From Linum tenue (taxonomy: Eukaryota > Streptophyta > Magnoliopsida > Malpighiales > Linaceae), in assembly GCA_946122785.1 (NCBI GenBank), contig CAMGYJ010000004.1:10686150-10750149 (forward strand): 64,000 bases of DNA, written 5' to 3'. Positions 22,365 to 33,310 of the stretch are shown here, one piece after another (the first letter of the stretch is position 1; every line of letters starts with the position of its first letter). A program made the translations under genes and the position numbers. The notes below the pieces were generated by a model, which was not told where the DNA came from, made no database searches, and worked only from the letters and a program-made list of their open reading frames with translations.

Positions 22365-23724
22365 TGATAGACCGATAATTATACATGTTTTCACCCCTAT
22401 TCTGATGCCGTTTGTGATGAGGAATCTCGTGTTTTAAGCCGATTTCACGCTAGGTTGTGTGTTTATGTCATATTTCAGGTCCCGGTGTTGGAATCGAGGC
22501 GAAGGAACGAGTTCCGGGTCGAAAGGAGCGAAGTTGGGAGAAAGGAGGCTGTTGGACCAGAATACCCTGCCAAAGGAAGAAATACCGACCGGGTATATTC
22601 TGTCCTTGACCGGGTATTTTCCCCTTCGGGCACCCGTGAGAAGCAGAAGGGGGCCCGGGCGATGGCCTTAAATCCCCGGTCGGGGATTATGAGGAGAGAC
22701 CGGGGATTTTCCCCCTTAGTGGAACGGCGCGTTTTAGGAATACCCGGTCGAACCCACAAATACCCGACCGGGTATTTCGACCGGGTATCGCGAGGGCAGC
22801 TGATAAAAGAGAAAGAAGGCCAATTTTCAGAGGGTTCCGAGTTTTTGAGAGAGAAATCGATTCCTAGAGAGAGAAAGCGACGAACCAGAGTTCCCAAGCG
22901 TCATAGATCGATCTTCAACACCATTGGAGCCCGGTTTGAGCTTGGAGAAGTGCGATTAAATGTCTAGGAGCAGAAATCCAACTTCACAGTATGATTTCCG
23001 CGTCTGAATCTGCTTTTGCTTCTTTCTCTATGGAGTAGTTTCCCCATTCATCTGGGTATGGAGAAACCTAGATTTGTATGCTAGGTCTGATTGTATGAAC
23101 CCAAGTACAGAGTTTGTGAATTGATTATATTCGATTGAGGTTTGAATGATTGAATGACTTGAATCCTGATCAAATTCCTGTTGTTTCTGCTTTAACCTAG
23201 AATGAGAATATCTGCCTAGGTTGATAGAGTACCCTTAATCGAAGGTGGCGAATTGGTGACTTTAGTCGAGGAGCCAATTCGCTATTCTGTACCGAAGTCA
23301 ATTCGGTAGTGGAGGTTTGGTTCATTAGGGCCTCAATCTGTTTACTCCAGTGGAGGTTAGTCGCCCGCTAGAGACTCAGATTGAGAGGGTCTGGAGACCT
23401 TTAGTCGAGACTTCAGGCTAATTGAGAACCTTCCGCAGTATAACTTTCATGGAAACTGAACTTGGTAAATTGCAATCCGACTTAACTGCAGTCTAGGGGG
23501 AACCATATCCGGGTGACCTCTCTTGACTTGACAACAAACCGTTTACTTGCTTTGTGTTTTGCTTGCTTGAGTTGCACTAAAAGTTCACCGCTAAATAACA
23601 AGAATTCACCGAGTAGTCATCACATCTAGGACCCGGGTTGACAATAAAACCCAAACCCGCTATACTACACTTTAGGAAGTGGTTGCACTTGGCCATTTTC
23701 TAGAGTGAAAGTAGGAGTGAGTCA
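22365..23724 (+). repeat. element 2 5' LTR (1360 bp)
   Basis: It runs TGATAGACCG to GTGAGTCA. The block 22567-22790 holds near-palindromes AATCCCCGGTCGGGGATT (22671-22688) and AATACCCGACCGGGTATT (22759-22776) plus half-sites; a TATA-like GATAAAAGAG follows at about 22801. Confidence 0.9.
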
Positions 23725-23730
23725 AGTTTT

Positions 23731-23748
23731 TGGCGCCGTTGCCGGGGA
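23731..23748 (+). promoter_or_regulatory. tRNA-Asp primer-binding site
   Basis: TGGCGCCGTTGCCGGGGA starts 6 nt after the LTR. It is the classic Athila-group primer site. Confidence 0.9.
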
Positions 23749-23872
23749 CGGCTAGGTTGTTGAAGAAAAGTGATTTCTGTTACTTTGGCATTTTCATTTT
23801 CGCATTGAGTTTTTGTTTTTTCCCACTTGTGCCTTCACGGGTTTGCATTGCTTGATTGTGTGCAGATAGTGC

Positions 23873-25663
23873 ATGACCCGTAGCCAGTCGGGAGGTTTAC
23901 TGCCGTTGAATCCTGAGATTGAGCGCACCTGCAAACAACTTCGGAGACAACAGCAAGCTAGACTGGCTACGGTGGAGCGCCGAGACGGCCAATTGACCAG
24001 CAACTCCGAGGACGAGCACGAGATGGAAGGCGATCAGAACCCGCCTCCTCAGAACCAGATCCTGGGGAACGACCAAAACCCCCAGGGAGCTGGCCATCAT
24101 CATCCACCACCACCGGGTCCCACCTTGGAGTACTACTATACTCCACGGATTGCTGACATCCGCCCGGTCATCCTCTATCCGCCCATTCCTGCAAACAACT
24201 TCGAGATCAAGCCATGCTGGATTCAGCTCATCACATCATCTATCCAGTTCCATGGTTTGAAGGATGAGGAAGCCCGGGCACACCTTTCCCGTTTTCTGCA
24301 GCTGACGAACGGGTTCAAGCTGAATGGTGTTCCGGATGATGCAATCCGCCTTCACCTTTTCCCCCATTCTCTGGCGGGGAATGCTAAGAGGTGGTTGGAG
24401 ACCCAGCCCCCACTATCCATCACTTCTTGGGACGACCTGGCGGATAAGTTCGTGCACAGATATTATCCGGCATCGAAGACTATTGAGATTCAGCGGGAGA
24501 TCACTCACTTCCGCCAAGAGCCAGATGAGTCCCTTCGTGATGCATGGGAGCGGTACATGGGATACTTCTGGCAGTGTTCCCATCATGGCTTCAGCGATGC
24601 TTTCACAGTGGGGAACTTCTACAGTGCCCTCACCCCAGACAGCCAGAGGGTGATCGAGTCTCTATGCCCAGGAGGGGATATCCTTACCAAGACTCCACCC
24701 GAGCTGAACCTGATGATCAGTACCTTGGCTGCCCGCGATCATTCCTGGGGGCAGAGCGGCAGAGGCAGGCATTCCCGGGACCGTGGTGTGCATGCCATGG
24801 AGGCCAGATCCGGGTTAGAGCAGCAGGTGGCTGAGTTGGTGCAGACACTGAAGCAGCCTAACAGTCTCCTTCCGGGCCGAGGTGTAGCCCCGCCTCCAGT
24901 AGCTCAGTGTCAGTGGTGTGAGAGCCCGAATCATCGGATGGAGGATTGCCAGGCTATGCGGGAGTCCTCTACTCCCCAAGAGCAGGTGGACTTCATCGCC
25001 AATGCTCGGCGCCTCGATCCATACAGTAACACATACAATGAGGGGTGGCGCCAGCACCCCAACTTTGCCTGGAGCAACAACACCAATAAACCACCTGGTT
25101 TCCCAGCACCAGCAGGTGGTTTTCAGCAGAGGCAGCCTTTCCAGGCTAGACAGGGGCAGCCATTCCAGCAGCCTCAGCGTCAGTATGCCGAGCCAGCAGC
25201 AGCGCCAGCTCCCGATAATCAGATGACCGAGCTGAAGAACATTTTGGCGGCATTCATGACCACCAGCCAGGCAAATTTCACGAGGGTGGACCAGAGCATA
25301 GCCTCACTAGAGGCAGGACAGAGGAACCAGGGTGCCATTCTGCAAGATTTACAGAACCAGGTTGGTGCCATAGCTCGCCAGATTACTACTCGGGCCCCGG
25401 GGACTCTACCTGCCACCACGGTCCCCAATCCACGGGACCCACACGAGCAGCTGGATGCCATTTTCACCAGGAGCGGCAGGGCTACATCAGCTGATCCTGC
25501 CCCGACCAGGCAGGAGGAACCTGTACCTGCTTCAGCACTTCCAGCCGATGATGCAGAAGTACGGGTGGAGAAGGAAGCCCCTGCTCCCAAGCCACAACCA
25601 GTGGTGAAGGAGCATGTACCCCAGCTTCCCTTCCCCACTCGCCTACATAAAGCTGGAGACTGA
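23873..25663 (+). CDS. Athila-like gag polyprotein
   Basis: 596 codons from ATG 23873. The N-terminal ~90 residues are polar. The retrotransposon gag domain follows at about residues 115-300 (FHGLKDEEARAHLSRFL, LFPHSLAGNAKRWLETQP, FVHRYYPASKT). A CCHC knuckle CQWCESPNHRMEDC is near residue 346. A Gln/Pro-rich linker and a predicted helical segment (residues ~450-500) come next. It forms the particle that packages element RNA. The frame closes at 25663 inside a PFPTRL motif that in relatives continues straight into the protease, so a +1 shift separates the two. Confidence 0.88.
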   Translation: MTRSQSGGLLPLNPEIERTCKQLRRQQQARLATVERRDGQLTSNSEDEHEMEGDQNPPPQNQILGNDQNPQGAGHHHPPPPGPTLEYYYTPRIADIRPVILYPPIPANNFEIKPCWIQLITSSIQFHGLKDEEARAHLSRFLQLTNGFKLNGVPDDAIRLHLFPHSLAGNAKRWLETQPPLSITSWDDLADKFVHRYYPASKTIEIQREITHFRQEPDESLRDAWERYMGYFWQCSHHGFSDAFTVGNFYSALTPDSQRVIESLCPGGDILTKTPPELNLMISTLAARDHSWGQSGRGRHSRDRGVHAMEARSGLEQQVAELVQTLKQPNSLLPGRGVAPPPVAQCQWCESPNHRMEDCQAMRESSTPQEQVDFIANARRLDPYSNTYNEGWRQHPNFAWSNNTNKPPGFPAPAGGFQQRQPFQARQGQPFQQPQRQYAEPAAAPAPDNQMTELKNILAAFMTTSQANFTRVDQSIASLEAGQRNQGAILQDLQNQVGAIARQITTRAPGTLPATTVPNPRDPHEQLDAIFTRSGRATSADPAPTRQEEPVPASALPADDAEVRVEKEAPAPKPQPVVKEHVPQLPFPTRLHKAGD

Positions 25664-26669
25664 GTTTGCCAAGTTTATGGCAATGTTGAAGCAGCTCAAC
25701 ATCAGCGTACAATTTGTGGAGGCAATGTCGAAGATGCCCAAGTACGCAAAGTTCATGAAAGATCTCTGCACCAACAAGAAGAAACTTGGGGATCTCTCGA
25801 CGGTGCTGCTGAGCGAGGAGTGTTCTGCTATCCTGCAGAACAAGCTGCCTGAAAAGCGCAAGGACCCAGGGAGTTTCACTATCCCTCTTACTATTGGCAG
25901 CATGCATGTAGGAAAGTCCTTGGCGGACCTAGGCGCTAGCATTAATGTCATGCCATATAAACTGTTCAAAAAGCTAGACCTAGGTGAACTTAGCCCTACT
26001 AGGATGAGCATTCAGCTAGCTGATCGTTTCGTTGTGCATCCTAGGGGTATCATAGAGGATCTGCTTGTTAATGTTGGTGCATTCACATATCCTGTTGATT
26101 TTGTTATCCTGGACATAAATGATGATGTGGATGTGCCTTTGATTCTGGGTAGACCATTTCTTGCCACCGCCAAGGCATTGATTGATGTGCATGATGGTAA
26201 ACTGATCGTGCGTGCTGGGAATGACCAGGCTACTTTTTCTGTGACTGAGTTTGATCATTGTGCTATGATTTCTGTATCGCCTGTGCATGCTGTTTCTGAT
26301 CAGGTACACGAGCCTGTCGTGTATCCTTCTGCACCTCTCATTTTGCAGGACCCGCCTATCATTCCTTCGCTGCCACTCCATCCAGACTCGCCTCCGAACA
26401 AAAAGCTCAAGGAGGAGTGGCGGCCGAAGCAGCAGGTGCCTAGGCCTACTCGGAAGAAAGGTGGAGACCACTATGAGCTGGTTCCACCCCCTGCACCACG
26501 GCCACCCTGGCCATCCGAGTACTCACTCGCCTGCATCTTGCCGGATGGCCAGGTCGAGCTGACCACTGCTGGTGGTTGCAATCGTCGGGTGCACGGTCAC
26601 CACCTGAAGCTGTACCTCAAGAGCGATGTGGATCCGCTCTTGGAGGCACCTGTTCCTGCACCTCCCTGA
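25614..26669 (+). CDS. Athila-like protease fused to an integrase-tail-like end
   Basis: 351 codons in the +1 frame relative to gag, overlapping it by 50 nt. Residues ~15-60 match the conserved linker before the protease (EFAKFMAMLKQLNISVQFVE, MPKYAKFMKDL). The retropepsin-like domain has LADLGASINVMP near residue 102 (catalytic Asp) and VPLILGRPFLATA near residue 180. After a Pro-rich stretch the C-terminus (RRVHGHHLKLYLK) resembles the end of Ty3/gypsy integrase, implying a deletion of the whole RT-RNase H-integrase core. Translation would need a frameshift or a separate start. Confidence 0.8.
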   Translation: MYPSFPSPLAYIKLETEFAKFMAMLKQLNISVQFVEAMSKMPKYAKFMKDLCTNKKKLGDLSTVLLSEECSAILQNKLPEKRKDPGSFTIPLTIGSMHVGKSLADLGASINVMPYKLFKKLDLGELSPTRMSIQLADRFVVHPRGIIEDLLVNVGAFTYPVDFVILDINDDVDVPLILGRPFLATAKALIDVHDGKLIVRAGNDQATFSVTEFDHCAMISVSPVHAVSDQVHEPVVYPSAPLILQDPPIIPSLPLHPDSPPNKKLKEEWRPKQQVPRPTRKKGGDHYELVPPPAPRPPWPSEYSLACILPDGQVELTTAGGCNRRVHGHHLKLYLKSDVDPLLEAPVPAPP

Positions 26670-27949
26670 GTATCCACCATGGGCGTCCAGCTAAAAGACG
26701 GTAAAGAAGCGCTTGTGGGGAGGCAACCCCACCACGGTTTTCATTTATTTGTTTTGTTTCGAGTCGGATTGCGAATTGGTTTGTTTTTGGTGTTTTCTTT
26801 TGTTTTGGATGATGTACTATTGGGCTGACCATTGGACCTAACATATCGTGTTTGAGCTTTTGGTCTCTTTTAGCTCTGCCTGTGTTCCCGACTGGTCTTC
26901 TCTCCAGTCCGTCCCTTGCCGACTGGTCCATTTCCAGTCTCCTGCAGCCTGTGCATACCGGTAACATCGTTCCCCTTTCCTTCCCTCTTCTCCATTGAGG
27001 GCAATGTCGATCTTAAGTGTGGGGGGATGTATCTTTTGACTGCATTAGCTCTGTTTGTGTGCTTGAAGCCTAGTCCACTGTCCAAATTTTTAAATTTGAG
27101 GGCTCCAAGTACGTGTTCCTTGCAATTGCCTGCTCAGTATGCTTTGAATTGACAGTCTCTGTAGTGATTTGCAACCTAGGGAGGTAGTGTAGCACTATGG
27201 AGGATGTTGATGCATTTAAGAAGTCTCATTTCTTCTTCATATTGTGTTGGTTGATTGAGTGAATTAGTGATCTTAGGACCCTTAAATTGTGTGGTGTTGT
27301 GGACTCTCTGCCTGTCATGGACTCTTGTATCATGTTCTGAATGTAACAGGTTCTCGAAATGTGCTTTAAAATAACGTCTCCCGTGCGAATAGGGCGAAAG
27401 TGTGTAAGGGGAGACGGGAATCCGTTCCCAATTTCCACCTACTACCTCCAGCCCCCTTACATGTCTTTCCCCCGCACGAGGCTCGAGACACCCGCTCCTG
27501 GCATGGCCGGTAAGAGCCGGGCTCCCGCAAAACCTTTGCTAGGTGGGAGCCCCCGTTTTTTGCAGAAACAGGTTGGAACCCGTGGAAAAAAAAAGAAAAA
27601 CAGAAAAACAAGCAAAAAGAAGAAAGAAAGGGTTTCCAACCATGTTCACAAAAAAATCGAGCACCTTGAATTAATGCGATTCCATGATCTGTTGTTTGTG
27701 AGAGTCTTTTCATCCACTATTCATTTGTCCTCTGTTCACTATTTGCCATGATGCCGATTCGAGACTAGCGTTCTCGCCGAAGAGGCTATGAGATGACTTG
27801 TGCGTCGGTTGACCTCGTAAGTTGCTAAATGATCTAGGAAGTCCTCTACCTACGATCGAGGTTGTTTGTTGCTATAGAGGTCTGGAGAGCTGCATTGGTT
27901 TGAGTTAGGTTTGCTTGGGGACAAACAAACGGTTAAGTGTGGGGGAGTT
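26670..27949 (+). other. element 2 3' non-coding region with two polypurine-type tracts
   Basis: It begins with a cttgtggggaggcaacccc block typical of the end of Athila-group pol. The first tract pair is at 26994-27027 and the terminal tract ttaagtgtgggggagtt at 27933-27949. The segment around 27500-27600 contains gagcccggct and other words shared with element 3 in reverse. No gene is seen. Confidence 0.65.
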
Positions 27950-29295
27950 TGATAGACCGATAATTATACATGTTTTCACCCCTATTCTGATGCCGTTTGT
28001 GATGAGGAATCTCGTGTTTTAAGCCGATTTCACGCTAGGTTGTGTGTTTATGTCATATTTCAGGTCCCGACATTGGAATCGAGGCGAAGGAACGAGTTCC
28101 GGGTCGAAAGGAGCGAAGTTGGGAGAAACGAGGCTGTTGGACCAGAATACCCGGCCAAAGGAAGAAATACCCGTCCTTGACCGGGTATTTTTCCCTTCGG
28201 GCACCCGTGAGAAGCAGAAGGGGGCCCGGGCGATGGCCTTAAATCCTCGGTCGGGGATTATGAGGAGAGACCGGGGATTTTCCCCCTTAGTGGAACGGCG
28301 CGTTTCAGGAATACCCGGTCGAACCCACAAATACCCTACCGGGTATTTCGACCGGGTATCGCGAGGGCATCTGATAAAAGAGAAAGAAGGCCAATTTTCA
28401 GAGGGTTCCGAGTTTTTGAGAGAGAAATCGATTCCTAGAGAGAGAAAGCGACGAACCAGAGTTCCCAAGCGTCATAGATCGATCTTCAACACCATTGGAG
28501 CCCGGTTTGAGCTTGGAGAAGTGCGATTAAACGTCCAGGAGCAGAAATCCAACTTCACAGTATGATTTCCGCGTCTGAATCTGCTTTTGCTTCTTTCTCT
28601 ATGGAGTAGTTTCCCCATTCATCTGGGTATGGAGAACCCTAGATTTGTATGCTAGGTCTGATTGTATGAACCCAAGTACAGAGTTTGTGAATTGATTATA
28701 TTCAATTGAGGTTTGAATGATTGAATGACTTGAATCCTGATCAAATTCCTGTTGTTTCTGCTTTAACCTAGAATGATAATATCTGCCTAGGTTGATAGAG
28801 TACCCTTAATCGAAGGTGGCGAATTGGTGACTTTAGTCGAGGAGCGATTTCGCTATTCTGTACCGAAGTCAATTCGGTAGTGGAGGTTTGGTTCATTAGG
28901 GCCTCAATCTGTTTACTCCGGTGGAGGTTAGTCGCCCGCTAGAGACTCAGATTGAGAGGGTCTGGAGACCTTTAGTCGAGACTTCAGGCTAATTGAGAAC
29001 CTTCCGCAGTATAACTTTCATGGAAACTGAACTTGGTAAATTGCAATCCGACTTAACTGCAGTCTAGGGGGAACCATATCCGGGTGACCTCTCTTGACTT
29101 GACAACAAACCGTTTACTTGCTTTGTGTTTTGCTTGCTTGAGTTGCACTAAAAGTTCACCGCTAAATAACAAGAATTCACCGATTAGTCATCACATCTAG
29201 GACCCGGGTTGACAATAAAATCCAAACCCGCTATACTACACTTTAGGAAGTGGTTGCACTTGGCCATTTTCTAGAGTGACAGTAGGAGTGAGTCA
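27950..29295 (+). repeat. element 2 3' LTR (1346 bp)
   Basis: Same ends as the 5' LTR. The main visible difference is a short deletion in the palindrome block (about 28165-28185), where one GACCGGGTAT half-site is missing; the variation sits in the same module that differs between families. Confidence 0.9.
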
Positions 29296-31184
29296 GAACA
29301 CAAACACCACACAAAATCTCACAAAGGTTGAGTTATTGACTCTAAAATCAAAGAACAAAACCGACTCAAACGAAGTGAAATAGGGAAAGAGATGCAAACC
29401 GACTAGTTGGGTTGCCTCCCAATAGGAGCTTCTTTCACGTCTTGAGTCGGACGGTGGTTCTTAAGCTTCGGTCCAACCCAAAACCTCCTTGAATTTGAGG
29501 TTTTCGTCGATGAGGTGGATTCTCAAGTCACGAGCATGTGGTATGGCACGTGATGAAGGCTCGTGCACTTGATTCAGATGAAGTCTCCACCCTGGAGACC
29601 TATTCTTCTCCTTTTTTTCTCGTCGCATTGCCCCAAACAAGATATGACAGCATAGATTGACCACCATTGTGTCCACCAAGAGGGACCGGTGTCGATGTGG
29701 CCTTGGTTTGGCAAAGAGACACTGCAAACAGGTCTTTGCCAAGCACCTCCTCGAAGTTTGGTGGAGATACCATATGTAACTCATGGCCGGTGCAAGGAAC
29801 ACGTACTTGGAGCCCTCAAATTGTACAGTGGACTAGGCTCCAAGCACACACATACAACAAAAAATTCACACGTAAACATAATCGAACATCCCCCAACACT
29901 TAAGCATGACATTGTCCTCAATGGAGGAAAGATAAGGAGGGTAGAACGAAGTTACCAAATCAAGTGTGAATGATTGTGGACGAGGCAGGCAATGCATTCC
30001 ATGGGAGAAAGTAGAGAGAGCAGCCAGAACACAAACACTACACAGAATCTCACAAAGTTTGATTTATTGACTCTAAAATCAAAGAACAAAAGTGACTCAA
30101 TCGAAGTGAAATAGGGAAAGAAATGCAAACCGACTGGTTGGGTGGCCTCCCAACAAGCGCTTCTTTCACGTCTAGAGCCTAACGGTGGTTCTTAAGCTTT
30201 GGTCCAACCCAAAACCTCCTTAAAGTTGAGGTTCTCATCAATGAGGTGAAGTCTCAACTCACGAGCATGTGGTATGGTAGGTGATAAGGGCTCGTGCACT
30301 TGATTCAGATGAAGTCTCCACCATCGAGACCTCTTCTTCTCTTATTTTCTCGTCTCATTGCCTCAAACCATATATGAAAGCATAGATTGACCATGGATTT
30401 GAGAGAAAGTCTCCAAGAAATTTCTTCGATGAGATCATCTTGCATCTCCTCGCTCGGGCCAACAGAGGACATTCCTGATCATTATTTTCACGGGAGCTCT
30501 CCGTGACAACTTTTGTATGCTCCTCAACATCCCCGTGATTGTCTTCTTCTTCCTCCTCCTCTGTTTTTATGGTAAGATAAAGGTTTTATTGAGAAAACTG
30601 TGCACAAGCTTTCTCAATGACCTCTAATTGCTTCTTTATGCTTCGGAGGGTCTCCTCTGTTTCACAAGTTTCACGGGGAAATGAGTAGTCAATTTGAGAT
30701 ATGGTTTGGATATGAAGGTCCATCTTGGAGCATGATCTTTCAGTGTCTCGAGTAATCTATTCCACGAGAAGTCTCAATTTTTGTTCGGATCTTCCCGGGG
30801 AGTGTAGCATTGCTTTGCAGAATGGCCCATGAAGGCCGCCATGGCTAACTCCAGCTCTGATGGCCGTTCTGGTTGTGGGAGGAATTCTTCTTGATAAAGA
30901 GATTGTTCTTGAGATGCCTATGGGTCTAATTGTTCTTCGTAGTAGGGGGGTTGGTGCTAGAACCCGAATCCATAGTCTTCTCCTTCTTGATTGCTTCAGG
31001 AAGTCTCGGGGTAATACCGCTCAGATGGTGGTTGATACCCCCAATGGTTGGATAAGCCATGAGGATCCATGAATCAGATCTGCGCCAACAATAATAGAAA
31101 ACCCAAGTGAAAATCAAGGGTGGAAAATAAAAGAAAAAGAAAAACTAAATTAACAAACTTGTGCCTTTCCTAGTAATCTAGAAT
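29296..31184 (-). other. element 3 internal region, right part, with 728-bp tandem duplication and gag-like remnant
   Basis: A ~728-bp unit starting gcaaggaacacgtacttgg recurs (22132 and 29795, allowing for element 2 in between). Both units include gggttgcctcccaa, the reverse of the GGGAGGCAACCC block. Near 31070 on the minus strand MDPHGLSNHWGYQPPSERYY resembles the Tyr/Pro-rich part of Athila-group gag, but stops interrupt it before 30780. An acidic run (tcttcttcttcctcctcctc) lies at about 30540-30560. No intact gene is seen. Confidence 0.55.
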
Positions 31185-31203
31185 GTCCCCAACAACGATG
31201 CCA
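31185..31203 (-). promoter_or_regulatory. decayed tRNA-Asp primer site of element 3
   Basis: The minus strand reads TGGCATCGTTGTTGGGGA against TGGCGCCGTTGCCGGGGA in element 2. All four changes are C-to-T or G-to-A, as expected from deamination of methylated cytosines. It lies 6 nt from the LTR edge, the same spacing as in element 2. Confidence 0.75.
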
Positions 31204-31209
31204 AAAAAT

Positions 31210-32215
31210 TGACTCGCTAAAACACATCTCCTAACAGTGGCCAAGTGTAACCAATAAAAGGGTTTGCAGTATAATGGTGCAAGTAATAAATATCGAATCC
31301 ATGAGGTCTCTAGATTTACTATTACTCAGCTTCAGCTTGTTATCTAGCAATTCATATTAAGGTTAGATTAACTAAACTACTTCTACAAGCTACTCTAGGT
31401 TAGACTACTAATTACGAGTTGGGAACTCACTTAGGTATCATTCCCCCTACCCACTAGCCAGATTAATGGTTGATGATCTCTAACCTGTTTCACTTTCATT
31501 CACAATGCGGAGAATCATTTATTAGACCTTGAATCACGACTAAAGAAATCAAGGTCCTCTTGAGTCGATTGCCTAGAGGGACAAATCTTCTCCAAAACAA
31601 CCGATCAAGGCTTTCTGAACTAGATTTCCTCTGTCAAAGGAGGTTGTAAATCAATATAAAGCAGTGAATCAACCCTCAACTAAAGCAATCGATCCAATAC
31701 TATCAATCTATGGTGCTCTATTGAGCTAATCAGGTATTTGCTCTCATGTTATCAAAGCAGAATCAATAATCTCGACTAAAGCAGAATTGAATCATGAAAC
31801 ATGCATAGATTGAATATGAACTCAAGATTATCAAATAGGAATGCTCATACAATCATACAATCAAACAAACATAGCTAGGGTTCCTCGCAACCTAAGTGAA
31901 GGGAAGTTACTCCATAGAGAAGAGAGAGAAAGCAGAAATCTTATCTAGATCTTCAATCTCCATCTTCAAGCTTGATTCCCAAGCTCCAATGGTGAATAAA
32001 TCCTCCAAAATAGCTCCAAGAATGATCCCAAGATGCTCTCTCTAGGGTACGTCCCTTGGGTGTTTGGGATCCAAAACCCAGCTCTACCCCTCCAAAAACG
32101 CATAAAACATGCCTTTACACTCGCTACCGACATGTTCCACGGTCACCCTTTGAGTTCCACGGTCGTGGAATTGGCTCTCTAAACCATGGATCTCTCCTGC
32201 TCAAAATAAACGTTC
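31210..32215 (-). repeat. element 3 5' LTR, truncated
   Basis: It starts tgactcgctaaaacac and follows the copy B LTR (60407 on) as far as about 32190, including TTCCACGGTCGTGGAA at 32155-32170. It then diverges; the last few hundred bases of the LTR are missing and a different element begins near 32220. Confidence 0.7.
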
Positions 32216-32219
32216 TGAA

Positions 32220-33310
32220 ATTGACTCACCACGGATACACCGCGAATTAATCCCAACTAGAGCTCAAGCATAAACTCTAGTCGGGTGCAGTATAGGGTGA
32301 GTATGTTTTAATTGTCAAACCCGGACTGTTTTGTTATCTAGCAAACGTTTTTGGGTTTAAAACTAAGAAACCTACAAATGAAAACAAGCAAGCAAAGCAA
32401 ATCGAGGTTGTCCCAATGAGAGAAGAGTTCAAAAATCAATACAAGTATCGAAAAAACTCAATACAAGTCTCGACAAAACTACTCACCAACCACAATTAAC
32501 CATGCATAAAGTTCAAGTCCAAGGAACAAACGAATGGGCGACATAGGTCCTCACCGAGATAAGATATGAACATGCAAAACATGAATGAATCACTCACTCT
32601 CGACCAGTGGGGTCAGGATCATTTGGTGCAAAATATGTGCACAATTATCAACACACAGCCATATCGTCTCTCCACATGGCGGCAACCTCTAAATGCTAGA
32701 GTTTCCAGGATAGTTGTCATCACTAGCTTGTCCGGAGGTCTTAACACGGGTTCAAATGACTGGAAATTGTCTTGGACATGGGTAAAAGGCCTTTTGGGTG
32801 GTGGAAAATATAGAAATGAGGTCCTACATCTTCAACCTAAAATCAAAGGTTTCATGGTTTCGACTAGAACCTTCCCTACAATCAACGACTACTAGCATCG
32901 GCCAAAAACCTCACTTTCCTTCTTCCAAACCACTACCAATCACGAACTTCATTCAACCACACTTCCTAGGTCTATTCTTGCTATCCACATTCCAAACATA
33001 GTAGTGAAGGAGTTCAACAACAATTTTAGGTGTTTTAATGGCTTGAGTGCCAAGAAACCCTTTCTAGAGCATACACGAAGACTTTTGTGGCAACTCTCAA
33101 CTTTTTCTTTACCCCGTTTTATTACCACCTTTTCGTTTCTTTTTTTCTTTTGCTTCTTCTTTTTTTTCCCGAGTGGGGTACTGGAGAGTACAATGCATGC
33201 CACTTATCTTTAAACGAACACTACTCTCCATTAAGAACTTTCCTCCAACACTACCTTTTCATTTCTAGCAAGAACCGTGCAAAACCACCTATGTAGAACC
33301 TCAATGGAGC
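32220..33310 (-). mobile_element. further Athila-like remnant, reverse
   Basis: It begins tgactcaccacgg and resembles LTR ends here (gggtgcagtatagggtgagtatg). Bases about 32565-32860 match the reverse of element 1's 3' region (12640-12870: the ccactggtcgagagtgagtgattcat block and the ccaccacctaaaaggc block). No polypurine tract or coding domain is seen. It is an old, truncated copy related to family 1. Confidence 0.55.

Larger units (their letters stand above)
22365..29295 (+). mobile_element. Athila-like element 2, gag-protease only, structurally complete
   Basis: LTRs at 22365-23724 and 27950-29295, exact 5-bp duplication GAACA (22360-22364, 29296-29300), and an empty site in copy B at about 62760. 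The tRNA-Asp primer site TGGCGCCGTTGCCGGGGA is at 23731-23748. The internal region codes gag, protease and then a short tail like the integrase C-terminus; reverse transcriptase, RNase H and the integrase core are missing. The LTRs differ by a few small indels and substitutions, so it is fairly young and later than the duplication. Confidence 0.92.
20594..32215 (-). mobile_element. Athila-like element 3 (reverse), copy A, with element 2 inside
   Basis: On the minus strand: 5' LTR (32215 to 31210, outer end truncated), primer site, a gag-like remnant, a long non-coding 3' region, polypurine tract and 3' LTR (21325 to 20594). No protease, reverse transcriptase or integrase is seen. Element 2 (22365-29295) is nested in the 3' region. 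The left LTR lost ~620 bp relative to copy B between 20843 and 20850, with CAG shared at the join. Confidence 0.75.

Noticed and set aside
22455..22967. Long open frames in the element 2 LTRs (both strands)
   Set aside because: They lie in the GC-rich palindrome block of the LTR, recur in every LTR copy and show no domain.
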